DNA from: a bacterium
Lineage (GTDB): Bacteria > CLD3 > SB21
Reading direction: 5' to 3'
Assembly (NCBI GenBank): GCA_008933615.1
Contig: WBUR01000015.1
Coordinates: 16,011 to 80,010, forward strand
DNA length: 64,000 nucleotides
The notes under the pieces were generated by a model. It did no database searches. It saw only the letters and a program-made list of their open reading frames with translations, and was not told where the DNA came from. The position numbers and the translations under genes were made by a program. Position 1 is the first letter of the stretch. Every line of letters begins with the position of its first letter. Below are positions 8,101 to 17,157 of this stretch, one piece after another.

Positions 8101-10411
8101 AAAGGGATAAAGCCCGGTCGTCTCGTTTTGAATAACCGATGCGAGTACCTTCCTCATAAGCACGCTGGAATTCCCGCGCAGCTTTGGCGGGCTCTTTGTT
8201 GGTTTGGAAATCTTCGCCGCGTTTATAGATCGAATAGAAAATAACGTTTGTTGCTTGTTCCTTTTGCTCCTTACTCGAAACCGTGCTTTCCAGCAGCCGC
8301 TTTGCAACAATTTCCGAACTGCGGTAATCCTTACGGTCATAATACGTCTGCATCAGGTACTGCTGCGAGATCTGCGCCTTATCGCTGTTCGGATACCGTG
8401 TAACAATCGTATTAAAATATTGTCCTGATCTGCCGAAATTATTGTGATTATAATAGATCTGCCCGGCATAGGCCAGAAAATCCGGCGTCTTCTTCCCGGG
8501 AACACCCATAACGGGTTTTAGATTTTGAAGTGAGTCAACCGGATATTGAGTAACGGTATCGGAAAAAATACGGGCATAGCTGTTGATGGCATCGATCAGA
8601 TTCTCCTCCCCGGATGACAGAGGAATGATGCTGTCGGCCGGCGCATTCACCGGCTTTTTGTATGGCGCCTTGCGGTACAATGAATCTGCAATAGTATAGG
8701 CCGTCATCGCCGCGTTATACCGATATAAATCCTGCGGATATAGCGTGGCAACTTTGACGTAATCTTCATAAGCGGAATCCAACAGACCAAAAAACCGGTA
8801 CTGAATGAAGGCAAGATTATAATGGAAAAAATATGCATTGGTATCCACAGGAAAATATTTGATGAATTCGCGGCTGAAATCCATCGCAATTTTCCAGTCA
8901 CCGAGATCATTCGACGCTTGAGCCTCGCCATAAAAATAGTAGATATTTTCGACCAAGACGTCGCGCGCCATTCGATTACCTTTTGCGACAATCTCTTTGT
9001 CCTCTTGAGCTTTCGACCAATCGGAATTGGGCTTATACGCGTTATATAATTTGTATCGATTCTCCAATACGCTGTCTAACAGTGTTTTAGCGATGGCCTT
9101 GTCGGTAACCGCGCGGGACAACCGGTCATACGTGGAAACAATTTTGTATTGGGCATCCGGCGCTCTCCAAAACTGCGGGTAATTCTGGACCAGGCTCTTA
9201 TAGGCATATAAAGCCAAAGTATCCTTCTGTTCCAGATTATAAGACTCGCCTAATTGCCACATAATTTCAGGCGCATACCGTTTTTCATTTAATTTAGCTT
9301 CGTCGATGTACGACTTGATCAACCTGTAGCCGCCTTCATTGGTTCCTTGCGCCAAATCGATTTGTTCCGCCCAACGGTTAAAACTAATCCCGATATATAC
9401 CAAAGCTTCGACATCCAATTCTTGTGTCTCATTATTATAATACTTGGCCGAATCAACATCGTCTATCAAATAGGTAAAATAGCTGATGGCCTGAGGATAG
9501 TTTCCCAGGCGATAGTGCGTCCATGCCAATTTATATACCGCTTCCGGAAATCGTTCTGCCGTCGGATAGTCCATAACTTTACTGTAATTCTTGATCGCTC
9601 TCTCAAGATCGGCGTCGCCGCCTCTGAGGAAATAGAATTCAGCAATACGATTATACGCTTCCGGCGCATATTTGCTATCCGGAAAACGAATGGCTAAATC
9701 CTGATAAATTTTTAAAGCTTCTCGCAGTTTCTTCTCTGACTCTTGTTTCCACCGTGTTTCCTGTTCAGGAAATGTCAAAGCGCGGCTTCGTAACTGATTG
9801 CCTTCCTGTTCGCGAATATACGCTATATTATACATGGCATCGACAACATACTGGCTCTCGGGATAACTTTCTATCAGCTTCTGATACGTTTTTGAAACGT
9901 CGGAGTAATCCATTTCCGGTTCAGGAAACTGGTTGGGCGGTTCAATACCGTCAAGCAACTCTTCAAGTTCCTTATCTTTCTTGCCTTGCGCAATCCATTG
10001 CTGACGTTTTTCTTCCCTCATGCGATCCCATTCACCAAGCCGCTTGGCATTCTCAGTGGAAATAGAATCGACTATGGTTTGGAAATTGTCGTTCAATGAA
10101 TATAATAAATACTCGGCGCGCTGTAAAAGAACCAATGCGGTTGACGTAGAACTTACACTAACTTTTTCAAGATATTCTTTACTTTGTTTGAGGCCTTTAT
10201 CCAATAACTGCAGTCTCTCCGTTTCCAGTTTTGATTTTTGTCCTTCGATATCTTCCTTCAGTTTCAATAAATCTTCACTGGAAACATTTTCCAGGGCTAA
10301 AGAATCATAATGCTTTGTCACATGGTCCTGAGCCAAGAGAAAACCTCCGGACACAACGCCCATCGTGAATACGCTCAGAAAAAGAACGGTAGTATGTAAC
10401 ACTTTTTTCAT
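5189..10411 (-). CDS. Giant secreted TPR protein with C-terminal beta-sandwich domain
   Basis: About 1740 residues. The start at 10411 (MKKVLHTTVLFLSVFTMG) gives a good signal peptide; an upstream in-frame ATG at 10423 overlaps the previous stop codon (TAATG) and could couple translation. Most of the length is TPR/YbgF-like helical repeats (phrases such as YPESQYVVDAMYNIAY and FPDSKYAPEAYNRIAEF recur). Near the C-terminus, about 1620-1715, VYFRKSFNI, YDFYLNGVLIG, GTNILAIV and HYGIRLFLEV match a galactose-binding-like jelly-roll as in glycoside hydrolase family 2. It is likely a periplasmic or outer-membrane scaffold for the neighbouring ExbBD-AgmX motor, like the TPR Glt proteins. Exact role unknown. 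Confidence 0.86.
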   Translation of the reverse strand: MKKVLHTTVLFLSVFTMGVVSGGFLLAQDHVTKHYDSLALENVSSEDLLKLKEDIEGQKSKLETERLQLLDKGLKQSKEYLEKVSVSSTSTALVLLQRAEYLLYSLNDNFQTIVDSISTENAKRLGEWDRMREEKRQQWIAQGKKDKELEELLDGIEPPNQFPEPEMDYSDVSKTYQKLIESYPESQYVVDAMYNIAYIREQEGNQLRSRALTFPEQETRWKQESEKKLREALKIYQDLAIRFPDSKYAPEAYNRIAEFYFLRGGDADLERAIKNYSKVMDYPTAERFPEAVYKLAWTHYRLGNYPQAISYFTYLIDDVDSAKYYNNETQELDVEALVYIGISFNRWAEQIDLAQGTNEGGYRLIKSYIDEAKLNEKRYAPEIMWQLGESYNLEQKDTLALYAYKSLVQNYPQFWRAPDAQYKIVSTYDRLSRAVTDKAIAKTLLDSVLENRYKLYNAYKPNSDWSKAQEDKEIVAKGNRMARDVLVENIYYFYGEAQASNDLGDWKIAMDFSREFIKYFPVDTNAYFFHYNLAFIQYRFFGLLDSAYEDYVKVATLYPQDLYRYNAAMTAYTIADSLYRKAPYKKPVNAPADSIIPLSSGEENLIDAINSYARIFSDTVTQYPVDSLQNLKPVMGVPGKKTPDFLAYAGQIYYNHNNFGRSGQYFNTIVTRYPNSDKAQISQQYLMQTYYDRKDYRSSEIVAKRLLESTVSSKEQKEQATNVIFYSIYKRGEDFQTNKEPAKAAREFQRAYEEGTRIGYSKRDDRALSLFKSGIEYNNSKELKRSISAYEMYADSFPDLKDAPNALWNVQATYADLKEMKSAAKTAERLADTYPNYSVNKGAVTAEIALYNAEYYVEQAAKRANAQGDSTEGKAMNTEAIRISEKFVKRYPKSEYASTMDFGVANLYFLIGDEERAYQKYRQFAATFPNDKRNVQSLYDVGMNHLRKNRRTEATSAFRDALKKSDDLKKINLDFNKYFSSEAAYELARMRYEDFAKIHLKEPGVEHKEEMKISIVKELMTLYEAVTSYAQIRTYEATYYRGLVREEVGDALATKQFQQEKDLVKYIQAQKDAYSVASGAYRGAVEEYKNAYAFLDKAYEKFAADEKELRDSINALYPNSADSAQMVFKWTWEGKTAKEKEFSLYRQQQLAVQYRDLARSKISRILYAVANSKKLILDTYLSAPLPKEILPGTLDYISYQQQILVKAVFPAVNDAILAFETAVREMDSLGISDKYTSECRRNIVRFTGIVPGELAKLSFITMQLYTQNSDHYREVVAGGENYIDKKTGKDFYTIFYEIPLDMNTFISQFAKPIAEQAIKTYASAVKQAKEKNLFDEDARQIQREMFEFAYQFARLNYQEADTADKYYKGYEAEYFKNQSDEAFLYYSEASATYSQVLSFARENARSLLEEAFNSATTLELVKLKQDPNGLEGDNIAVTNDQGTKRILSLLGKYDQYYAKLLQLKSLTRTYASNYDDWLSNNKFFESWQTPAYSDLGWYNAAPPPNTEIAAHAILDTNFAYPLWIGLGQSVVKPPLPKYVPPSIIVPEDTMITETLADSAGIAPVTTDTAAAVDSNETQSYIRGTRLIVDTWVLQDTSVKPVYTQDMIKRQLDTAKIVYFRKSFNIAGNPQEGKMYIAADGEYDFYLNGVLIGSQQQENPDVKGDSLDLHYLLQENFVQGTNILAIVSKDLETPKEHYGIRLFLEVNEVEDITAQFADPPLPPNDQLRELLIRRSRVVRSR

Positions 10412-10422
10412 AAAATATCCCA

Positions 10423-13254
10423 TTATGATTCTATTAAGCTGCTCTGATTGCGTGTTAGATAAGAAGAGTTAAAGTCTGTCATACCGTTTATCCAATATAC
10501 TACGGCATACAAATTTTCAAACGTGGACTGAACCCGGAATTGCGAAAATTCTCCTTCGTCGTTCTGTCCACCCCCGCCGTTATTTGACGTGCTGTCCGCC
10601 TCTATTTTTTCACTCGGCATTTCATTATTCATTTCATCTGTACCGCTCTTAACGGCCGTGTCGATTGCTGCCGGCTCTTCCGTCGATTCTTCCTCCTCTT
10701 GAGGAATATTGACCGGCTCCGCAGGTAAAGTGTCCTGAGGAATTACGACCACTTCAGGAACAAGGTCATTATAATCAAACGGATCAATTTCCGGTTTTTC
10801 TGAAGCTTTAGCCTGGAAATATTCTTTCTCAAAGAATTGTTTTTGAGAAACCCGCATTTCCTGCATTTCTTTATCCCTGATTTCCTGTTCCTTCAGCTTA
10901 ATTTCTTCTTCGATTGCCGCAATACGGCTCTCGTAATTCTTTTTTCGTGTTAACAGAATCTTGTCGATCTGAGACGCGGCGCGGGCCAGATCTTTAATCG
11001 TTTCATTCTTAGTTGTATTGATTACGTATGTTATGTTGTTACGCCCGTAACTGGCAAAATCACCCCATACGTCCAGATCGACGTAATTTTCAATCGGATC
11101 TTCCGTATAGAGCAACACTTCATAATCACTTAACCGGTAATAGAGATCGGCTAATTTTTTTCTTTCATATTGCAGCTTGATCAGCGAAGATTCTTTATTC
11201 TTTTCTTTGGCGGTCACCATCATATTATCTACCGTGATCAATTGATTTTGAATGAGTTCTTTTTCACGGGAAATTTTATCTTTCAGCGCGTTCAGCGACT
11301 TGTTTCTTGCGTCAATCTCACTGAGGGAGCGCGGGACTTTGTGTAATGAGAAATAACTTTGCGTTTCCACATCGGCATACGTGTCGGTAGTAGCGCCGCT
11401 AACGGAGTCCTTGCTTGATACGTACACCTGATCCAAAAACTTTTCGCCGCCGATCGCTTGGAATTCATTCAAATAGCCTGATAATTCTTTGTTCAGTTTA
11501 TTAATTTCTTTTTGGTCTTTTGTTTCTTCGGCGTTCTTCAGTTGCCCTTCGGCAACTCTGATCTTACTGATTAGATTTGACATGGTTTGATAATAGCCCG
11601 CGGAACGCGTATCAGTGGTAATGGCTTTCATAAAGCCGTTATTCGTTGTCGCCTTCGCCAGTTTATCATATAGGCGGTCGTAATTCACAAAAGCCAGACT
11701 GTCATTTCGAAGACGGGCAATCGTTCGCGCTTCGCCCAACTGGCCCAGAACTTTAAACGACGAATCACGTTCCGAAACAAACTGATCCGCTAGATATTTA
11801 GCTTCCGTTGCTCCGGCAACATAATTAAAAGCGTCCACGGCCAATAACTCGCGATCTTTATCCGACAAGGTGGGGTCCAAAACCTGAATATTGCCAAGCA
11901 ATGTTTTTGCTTCGTAATAATAATCCGATGCCGGATAGGTGCGTAATAATGAGTCCACAAAAACACGCGCGGTATCGATATCGTTATCTTTTAAGGCTGA
12001 CCAGGATAAAACAAGCAAAGCGGCATCGTGGACATTCGACGCAGCAGGAATATTTTTCACATACGGATAGACTGCCTTGAGTTTTTGTCCGTTCGTAGTT
12101 AATTCAAATTTGATAAATGCAATTTTCAGCTTCGCAATGTCCTTCAGTTGTTTCTGCAGTTCAACACTGAAACCCCGGTTATTCGCCTCCAGCTTGACGA
12201 CCGCTTCAAATTGTTCCAGCGCCTCAGGATACGTTTCCAAATTGGCATAGGCATGACCCATAACATACTTAGCCGGATAATAATACCGGGACGTATTCGG
12301 GATTTTTTTCAGAATGGCAATAGACGCCGAATAATCGGATGTTTTGAAGAGCGTGAGACCGGCCAGATAAAAGGGCTGATTATAACGCAGATCATTCTTA
12401 TTGTTGGGCGTAACTTTTGACTCAAATTCTGCAAAATATTTTTGCATCCGGTTCCGGTCTGTCTGGATATAATTCATCACAACAAGATTAAAAAGGCATC
12501 TTTCGACAAACGGTGAAGACGGATAATCAGTCACGACTTTATAATAATTTTCCTCCGCATTGCCGAAATCTTTCATGCGGAAATAACTCTCGGCCAGATA
12601 AAATGTAATATCATCCAGTTCCGTAAAATAAGTCTTATAGGTAGTGAGGATGTCCTGAAATTCTATAGCGGCAACCGTATAACTGGCTTCTTTAAATCGT
12701 TTAAACGCTTGTTGTAATTGCCTCTCAAACAATGTTCTGACCTGGTCGTTTTCGCCGGATTTTAGAAGATGGTTACGAACCCCCAAAGCTTCGGCACGGG
12801 TAAGTTCATAGTCCATTCCGTACAATCTTTGGTACTCCATATGGAGTTCGTTAAGCCCCGACTGATTGGTATAACCCGGCATGAGATAGTTCTTTTTCTT
12901 CATCAGATCTAAATTATCCCGTATCGTTTTCAATCTCACACGTATGGAATCCTTCGACATGGGGAGTATAATTTTGGACTCGGATGAAGCCCTCAGTGCT
13001 TTTTTATCTTTACGGAATTTGAATTCACCGCGAATACTTGATATCAGGTCGAGCAAAATAACTTCATTATCGAGATAACGGTATGCAAAACTCTCATCAA
13101 GACTTTGAATGTACTGACTGACGCTTGTACGGTATTCTTTGCGAATTTCTTTATCCGATTTCTGCGCGAACGTATTAGCTGTGAAAATATGTCCCAACCC
13201 GATCAACATCGACATTGCGAAGATCCAATGGACGGGGTTTTTCGTTTTTTGCAT
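10423..13254 (-). CDS. Secreted TPR/coiled-coil scaffold protein
   Basis: About 943 residues from the ATG at 13254, chosen because GAGG lies 6 nt upstream and it gives a signal peptide (MQKTKNPVHWIFAMS...FAQ). An in-frame GTG at 13296 is less likely. TPR-like helices dominate about 160-520 (YTVAAIEFQDIL, FYLAESYFRMKDFGNAEENY). A long charged coiled coil follows (about 560-830), then an acidic Pro/Glu/Ser tail with a Gly-rich patch, ending in a short conserved-looking FENLYAVVYWINGM segment. Its stop overlaps the next gene by one base. First gene of the TPR unit beside the proton-channel operon; probably a structural part of the same envelope complex. Confidence 0.84.
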   Translation of the reverse strand: MQKTKNPVHWIFAMSMLIGLGHIFTANTFAQKSDKEIRKEYRTSVSQYIQSLDESFAYRYLDNEVILLDLISSIRGEFKFRKDKKALRASSESKIILPMSKDSIRVRLKTIRDNLDLMKKKNYLMPGYTNQSGLNELHMEYQRLYGMDYELTRAEALGVRNHLLKSGENDQVRTLFERQLQQAFKRFKEASYTVAAIEFQDILTTYKTYFTELDDITFYLAESYFRMKDFGNAEENYYKVVTDYPSSPFVERCLFNLVVMNYIQTDRNRMQKYFAEFESKVTPNNKNDLRYNQPFYLAGLTLFKTSDYSASIAILKKIPNTSRYYYPAKYVMGHAYANLETYPEALEQFEAVVKLEANNRGFSVELQKQLKDIAKLKIAFIKFELTTNGQKLKAVYPYVKNIPAASNVHDAALLVLSWSALKDNDIDTARVFVDSLLRTYPASDYYYEAKTLLGNIQVLDPTLSDKDRELLAVDAFNYVAGATEAKYLADQFVSERDSSFKVLGQLGEARTIARLRNDSLAFVNYDRLYDKLAKATTNNGFMKAITTDTRSAGYYQTMSNLISKIRVAEGQLKNAEETKDQKEINKLNKELSGYLNEFQAIGGEKFLDQVYVSSKDSVSGATTDTYADVETQSYFSLHKVPRSLSEIDARNKSLNALKDKISREKELIQNQLITVDNMMVTAKEKNKESSLIKLQYERKKLADLYYRLSDYEVLLYTEDPIENYVDLDVWGDFASYGRNNITYVINTTKNETIKDLARAASQIDKILLTRKKNYESRIAAIEEEIKLKEQEIRDKEMQEMRVSQKQFFEKEYFQAKASEKPEIDPFDYNDLVPEVVVIPQDTLPAEPVNIPQEEEESTEEPAAIDTAVKSGTDEMNNEMPSEKIEADSTSNNGGGGQNDEGEFSQFRVQSTFENLYAVVYWINGMTDFNSSYLTRNQSSLIES

Positions 13255-13369
13255 AGATAGCCTCAAAGATTCGTTTTGTGTTGAAAACACAGACACTTCA
13301 TGGAGTCTGACAGCAGCCCACCGAGCATGAAAAAGACAGATATGATAAGTCGTTTATTTAATCAAAACG

Positions 13370-13398
13370 AATTTAGTTTTTTTTAAATATGAAGTCAA
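13370..13398 (-). promoter_or_regulatory. Sigma-70 promoter for the TPR gene unit
   Basis: Minus-strand TTGACT, 17 bp, TAAATT, a near-consensus housekeeping promoter about 115 nt before the start codon of the 943-residue TPR gene. Confidence 0.75.
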
Positions 13399-13453
13399 GT
13401 TAAATTTAGGTTTAGTATAAAATTAACTATCGGAGGAAATAGCCAAACCAAGC

Positions 13454-14035
13454 TTAATTTATCTCTGTCCATTTGCTCGTTGCCAAAGCAGGGGTGTAAG
13501 AACCCAGAAATTCAAATACCGATTCACATGATTCCGCAACAAAATACATATTGCGGTGGTCTTCCTTTGCAAAGCGCCCGTCATACAGTAATTCAAAAAA
13601 AGCGGCGAGCGGATCAAAAAAGCCGTTTATATTCAGCAAAATGACCGGTTTGGTATGCGACCGCAGTTGCTTCAGGGTTAGCACTTCCAATATTTCTTCT
13701 AAAGTTCCAAACCCGCCCGGCATTGCAATAAAGGCATCCGCGCGATTTTCCATGATCTTCTTGCGCTCCCGCAGGTCCGTGGTCACGATCAGTTCATTCG
13801 ACGCCTCATAGGCAATGCCTCTATTGTGCATGAATTCCGGTATGACCCCTGTGACTTTACCTCCATGGGAATGAACGGCGCGCGCGATGGCTCCCATCAT
13901 ACCGACATTACTTCCGCCGAATACAAGATCGTAACCGTTCTTTACCATCAACGCCCCCATGTCATGGGCGGCCTTGTAGTAAGAGTCTTCAAGCGCATCG
14001 CTGGACGAACAATACACCGTTATCTTTTTATTCAC
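13454..14035 (-). CDS. LOG-family protein (nucleoside 5'-monophosphate phosphoribohydrolase type)
   Basis: A 193-residue Rossmann-fold protein of the family once annotated as lysine decarboxylase. VFGGSNVGMMGAIA and the signature AMPGGFGTLEEILE with the preceding RERKKIM are the LOG substrate-binding and catalytic motifs. The family hydrolyses nucleoside monophosphates, including cytokinin riboside phosphates, to free base and ribose 5-phosphate. Length is normal. It overlaps the upstream ureohydrolase by 8 bp, so the two are translationally coupled; a shared nitrogen/nucleotide salvage role is possible but not shown. Confidence 0.9.
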   Translation of the reverse strand: MNKKITVYCSSSDALEDSYYKAAHDMGALMVKNGYDLVFGGSNVGMMGAIARAVHSHGGKVTGVIPEFMHNRGIAYEASNELIVTTDLRERKKIMENRADAFIAMPGGFGTLEEILEVLTLKQLRSHTKPVILLNINGFFDPLAAFFELLYDGRFAKEDHRNMYFVAESCESVFEFLGSYTPALATSKWTEIN

Positions 14036-14915
14036 TTTGTTTTTTCTTAATTATATAACCCATAAGGCGGTAAGCCAACTTTGCCATATTGTAATCGGAT
14101 ATCGGGGACGTTTTCGTAGGAGCAAGTTCAACTATGTCAAAACCGATCACCGTTTTTTGTTCGCTGACCTTTCGAAGAAATTCCAGCGTATCAAACCATC
14201 CCAAACCGCCCGGCTCAGGGGTTCCCGTCGCCGGGATTATGCTCGGATCAAATCCGTCGCAGTCGATCGTGATATATACTTTGTCTTTCAGTTTGCCGAT
14301 TGCTTTTTCCATCCAATGGGTTTGATTATAAATATCTTTTGCATAAAACGTATCAATATTATGTTTCAAGATCAGTTGCCGCTCTTCCATGCACTGCGCA
14401 CGAATGCCAATTTGCACGATGTTTCTATTAAAATCCCAGATGCGTTTCATAACGCAAGCGTGGCTGAACGGCGTTCCGCTATAGGTTTCCCGCAGATCCG
14501 AATGGGCATCCAGTTGCAGCACTGAAAAGCCGTCCCCCAACCGAGCATGAAACGCCCTCGTTATCGGCCCGGTCACGGTATGCTCGCCGCCAAAACAAAC
14601 CGGAATCTTTTTATCATCGAGAATTTTGCCGACCGATTTTTCGATCAAATGCAACGCTTTGGACCCCTTGAGAGATTTAAACGAAATCGGTTTCAATGTA
14701 GCCACACCAAAATTATAAATCGAATCCTGATCCAATTCCTCGTCATAAAACTCCACCAGTTGTGATGCCGCAATGATCGCGGAAGGCCCCTTACGCGTAC
14801 CTTTGCCGTAGCTGGTCGTAGCCTCGTACGGCACGGGAAGCACCGCAAAATTAGAGGTTGCATAATCGCAATATTTTTTTTCGATACCCAAAAAATTGTT
14901 CGGAACTTTCTCCAC
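14028..14915 (-). CDS. speB: Agmatinase-type ureohydrolase
   Basis: A 295-residue ureohydrolase. Metal ligands of the binuclear manganese site are visible: CFGGEHTVTGP, LDAHSDLRETY, and ITIDCDGFDPSIIPATGTPE. The pattern GTPEPGGLGW after the last motif favours agmatinase (agmatine to putrescine and urea) over arginase or formimidoylglutamase, though substrate cannot be settled by eye. It starts at a GTG with AAAGGAG 8 nt upstream, between the GH57 gene (21 bp away) and the overlapping LOG gene. Putrescine synthesis is the likely role; no arginine decarboxylase lies in the window. Confidence 0.88.
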   Translation of the reverse strand: MEKVPNNFLGIEKKYCDYATSNFAVLPVPYEATTSYGKGTRKGPSAIIAASQLVEFYDEELDQDSIYNFGVATLKPISFKSLKGSKALHLIEKSVGKILDDKKIPVCFGGEHTVTGPITRAFHARLGDGFSVLQLDAHSDLRETYSGTPFSHACVMKRIWDFNRNIVQIGIRAQCMEERQLILKHNIDTFYAKDIYNQTHWMEKAIGKLKDKVYITIDCDGFDPSIIPATGTPEPGGLGWFDTLEFLRKVSEQKTVIGFDIVELAPTKTSPISDYNMAKLAYRLMGYIIKKKQSE

Positions 14916-14936
14916 GTTCGATTCTCCTTTTTTGTA

Positions 14937-17075
14937 TTACACAGACCATAAATATTTATCCGAAGACTCATCCGGAATGGGTATGACCAAAGGCTTACGC
15001 GACGGACGCCGCACGATCTCGCGGTCGTTTTCATACACTGAGACGGATAACTGAAAAGAGTCGCCGGGCTTCAGGCCAAGACTCTCCATGGAAATCTCCG
15101 ATTCAAATATCCGGCCAAATTTGTGCCGGCATTCGATCCGGCGATGATCTGCCGCCTCAAAAGATGCGGCTGAAAAAATCAATGTCGTAATGGATACAAA
15201 TTCAAATTGCAAAGAATACCTGCCATCACGTTTGAATTTTTCAGTTACCTCGTCAAAAAAATCGACGCGTAAATAAACCGACTTTTCATCAAATCCGTAG
15301 TACACTTTTTTGAACCAGGGGTCGGAAACATGCATAGTGTCGCCGTCCAAATGCGCCTCATAAAACCCCGCATCAATCCATTCGTAAAAGTGGCTGACAC
15401 GTCCGTCAATTTTCGGTTTGATATAGGAAGTAGGCAGTGTCATCACGGCTCCAGCCGACTGCAGCGCCATAATAGGCATGGCCAGGTACGACGGCGGAGA
15501 AACATGCAGGAGGTCATATACGCGCATCAAATGATATCGAAACAACGCGTCAAATTCAAACTTATTATCTGCCTGATGATCGTCCCCGAACCACCAAAAC
15601 CAGTCGCTTCCCTCCGCGAGATATATTTCTTCCCATGCCGCCTCGATCGTTTCTTTTGAAAAATTTGCTTTGGATTTTTCAACTAAAAAATCACGCGTTG
15701 CTTTAACATATTTCCATGCCGTATTTTTTTCTTTATGGCTTCCGATCCAGATGTCGAAATTGTGGCTGATCCAGGAGCCCGGGTGTAAACGTGTAACAAG
15801 CGGGAAATGAATATTCTCCGTATCCGCCCGTTTTAAAAAATCGCCGATTGCCACAGACCGAATGGTACGGCTTTCGGATAATTTACTATACAAGTGCTTG
15901 AGAAAGTCGGCTCCGTTATCCCGGTAGAACTCCCAGCAATTTTCTCCGTCTAAAATAACATTTAATAAACAACCGCCGGGGTTTATATTTTTTTCCAGGA
16001 GTTTTTTGCGGACTTTATCAACGCGTGAAATAAAATCATTAGCCGCATCTTCGGATTTCATTTCCGAATATGCAAACCCGATCGCGTCGGATAACCCGTG
16101 ATCACGAAAAACTAAAAACAGTTTCTTTCCATCCCGTTCCCACACGTGGGGCAAACAAATATTTTTTTCGGGATCGTCCACATCGGAATTTTCTAGTATC
16201 TCCTGATCGGTAGCTAACCATTCAAAATCTGATGCGGCGACCCTTTGCAATGCCTCGTCGCTCACGCCGCCTTCGGAAGGCCACATGCCGGTTGGCTTAA
16301 ATCCGAATAGTTTATCAAAATAAGACACCGATTTCTGTATTTGTTTTTCAGCGTCTTCCGGGTGTTTGAAGAGAAAAGAGGAATCCGGGCTCTCTTTCAC
16401 AGAATGGTTTGCAACGTCCGAATTACATAATAGAGGAAGAATGGGATGATAAAACGGCGTAACCGATAACTCGATCTTGTTTTCCTTTACCAATCTTTGA
16501 TACAGGGGTATGACCTCTCCCATAATACGGTAATGCCCGTCTATGACGTCCTTTTTATCCTTATCGGAAAAATGACTCCCTTTTTTTAAAAGAGACTTAA
16601 AAGGATCCTGCTTTTTCCAGTATTCACCGACCCAACACAAATTGTACCAAACCTGCAGGTCGGTAAAATCCTGTAAAGAAAGTATTTCTTTTTTTTCTTT
16701 TTTGGTTAAAAGTTCGTGGTATCGCTTGTGCGGAAAAATCAGTCGTTTATGATTGGCAAGAAAAAAAGTCTTAAGTATACTCTCTTTATCCGTTTCCGTA
16801 AGTTCTGACGATTTAATCCGCGTTAACTGAATTACGCGATCCTCAGCCTTTTGGTGTACGTAATCCTCCAGTTGCACGAGTAAGGAAGGAACGAGATTAA
16901 AGTTTTGTTTTAGATTGGGGAAGTCATCCATCCATCGCGGCAGATCAAAATAATCTTTTACGGCATGCAATCGAACCCACGGCATCTGGTAGATACTTTT
17001 CCCGTTCGCCTGAATGATCTTGTAATACGGCTGATGTTGATGCCAGAGGAAAGAGATATTGAGTTTGGAGTCCAT
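14937..17075 (-). CDS. Glycoside hydrolase family 57 protein
   Basis: A 712-residue cytoplasmic protein. The N-terminus SFLWHQHQPYY is the first conserved GH57 motif; GMWPSEGGVSDEALQ (about 260-275) carries the candidate nucleophile Glu; LDGENCWEFYRDNG and SDWFWWFGDD are the later motifs of the long GH57/DUF1957-type amylases. Members act on alpha-glucans such as glycogen or maltodextrin. The last 200 residues form a probable beta-rich accessory domain. No signal peptide, so an intracellular glycogen role is most likely. No other glycogen gene is nearby, so substrate is uncertain. Confidence 0.88.
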   Translation of the reverse strand: MDSKLNISFLWHQHQPYYKIIQANGKSIYQMPWVRLHAVKDYFDLPRWMDDFPNLKQNFNLVPSLLVQLEDYVHQKAEDRVIQLTRIKSSELTETDKESILKTFFLANHKRLIFPHKRYHELLTKKEKKEILSLQDFTDLQVWYNLCWVGEYWKKQDPFKSLLKKGSHFSDKDKKDVIDGHYRIMGEVIPLYQRLVKENKIELSVTPFYHPILPLLCNSDVANHSVKESPDSSFLFKHPEDAEKQIQKSVSYFDKLFGFKPTGMWPSEGGVSDEALQRVAASDFEWLATDQEILENSDVDDPEKNICLPHVWERDGKKLFLVFRDHGLSDAIGFAYSEMKSEDAANDFISRVDKVRKKLLEKNINPGGCLLNVILDGENCWEFYRDNGADFLKHLYSKLSESRTIRSVAIGDFLKRADTENIHFPLVTRLHPGSWISHNFDIWIGSHKEKNTAWKYVKATRDFLVEKSKANFSKETIEAAWEEIYLAEGSDWFWWFGDDHQADNKFEFDALFRYHLMRVYDLLHVSPPSYLAMPIMALQSAGAVMTLPTSYIKPKIDGRVSHFYEWIDAGFYEAHLDGDTMHVSDPWFKKVYYGFDEKSVYLRVDFFDEVTEKFKRDGRYSLQFEFVSITTLIFSAASFEAADHRRIECRHKFGRIFESEISMESLGLKPGDSFQLSVSVYENDREIVRRPSRKPLVIPIPDESSDKYLWSV

Positions 17076-17157
17076 CGGTAAAAAATTACAAATAAAAAAT
17101 GGATTATCAAATACAAAGTATTCAATAATCCATATTTGTGAAAATAATTGTTTCTGT

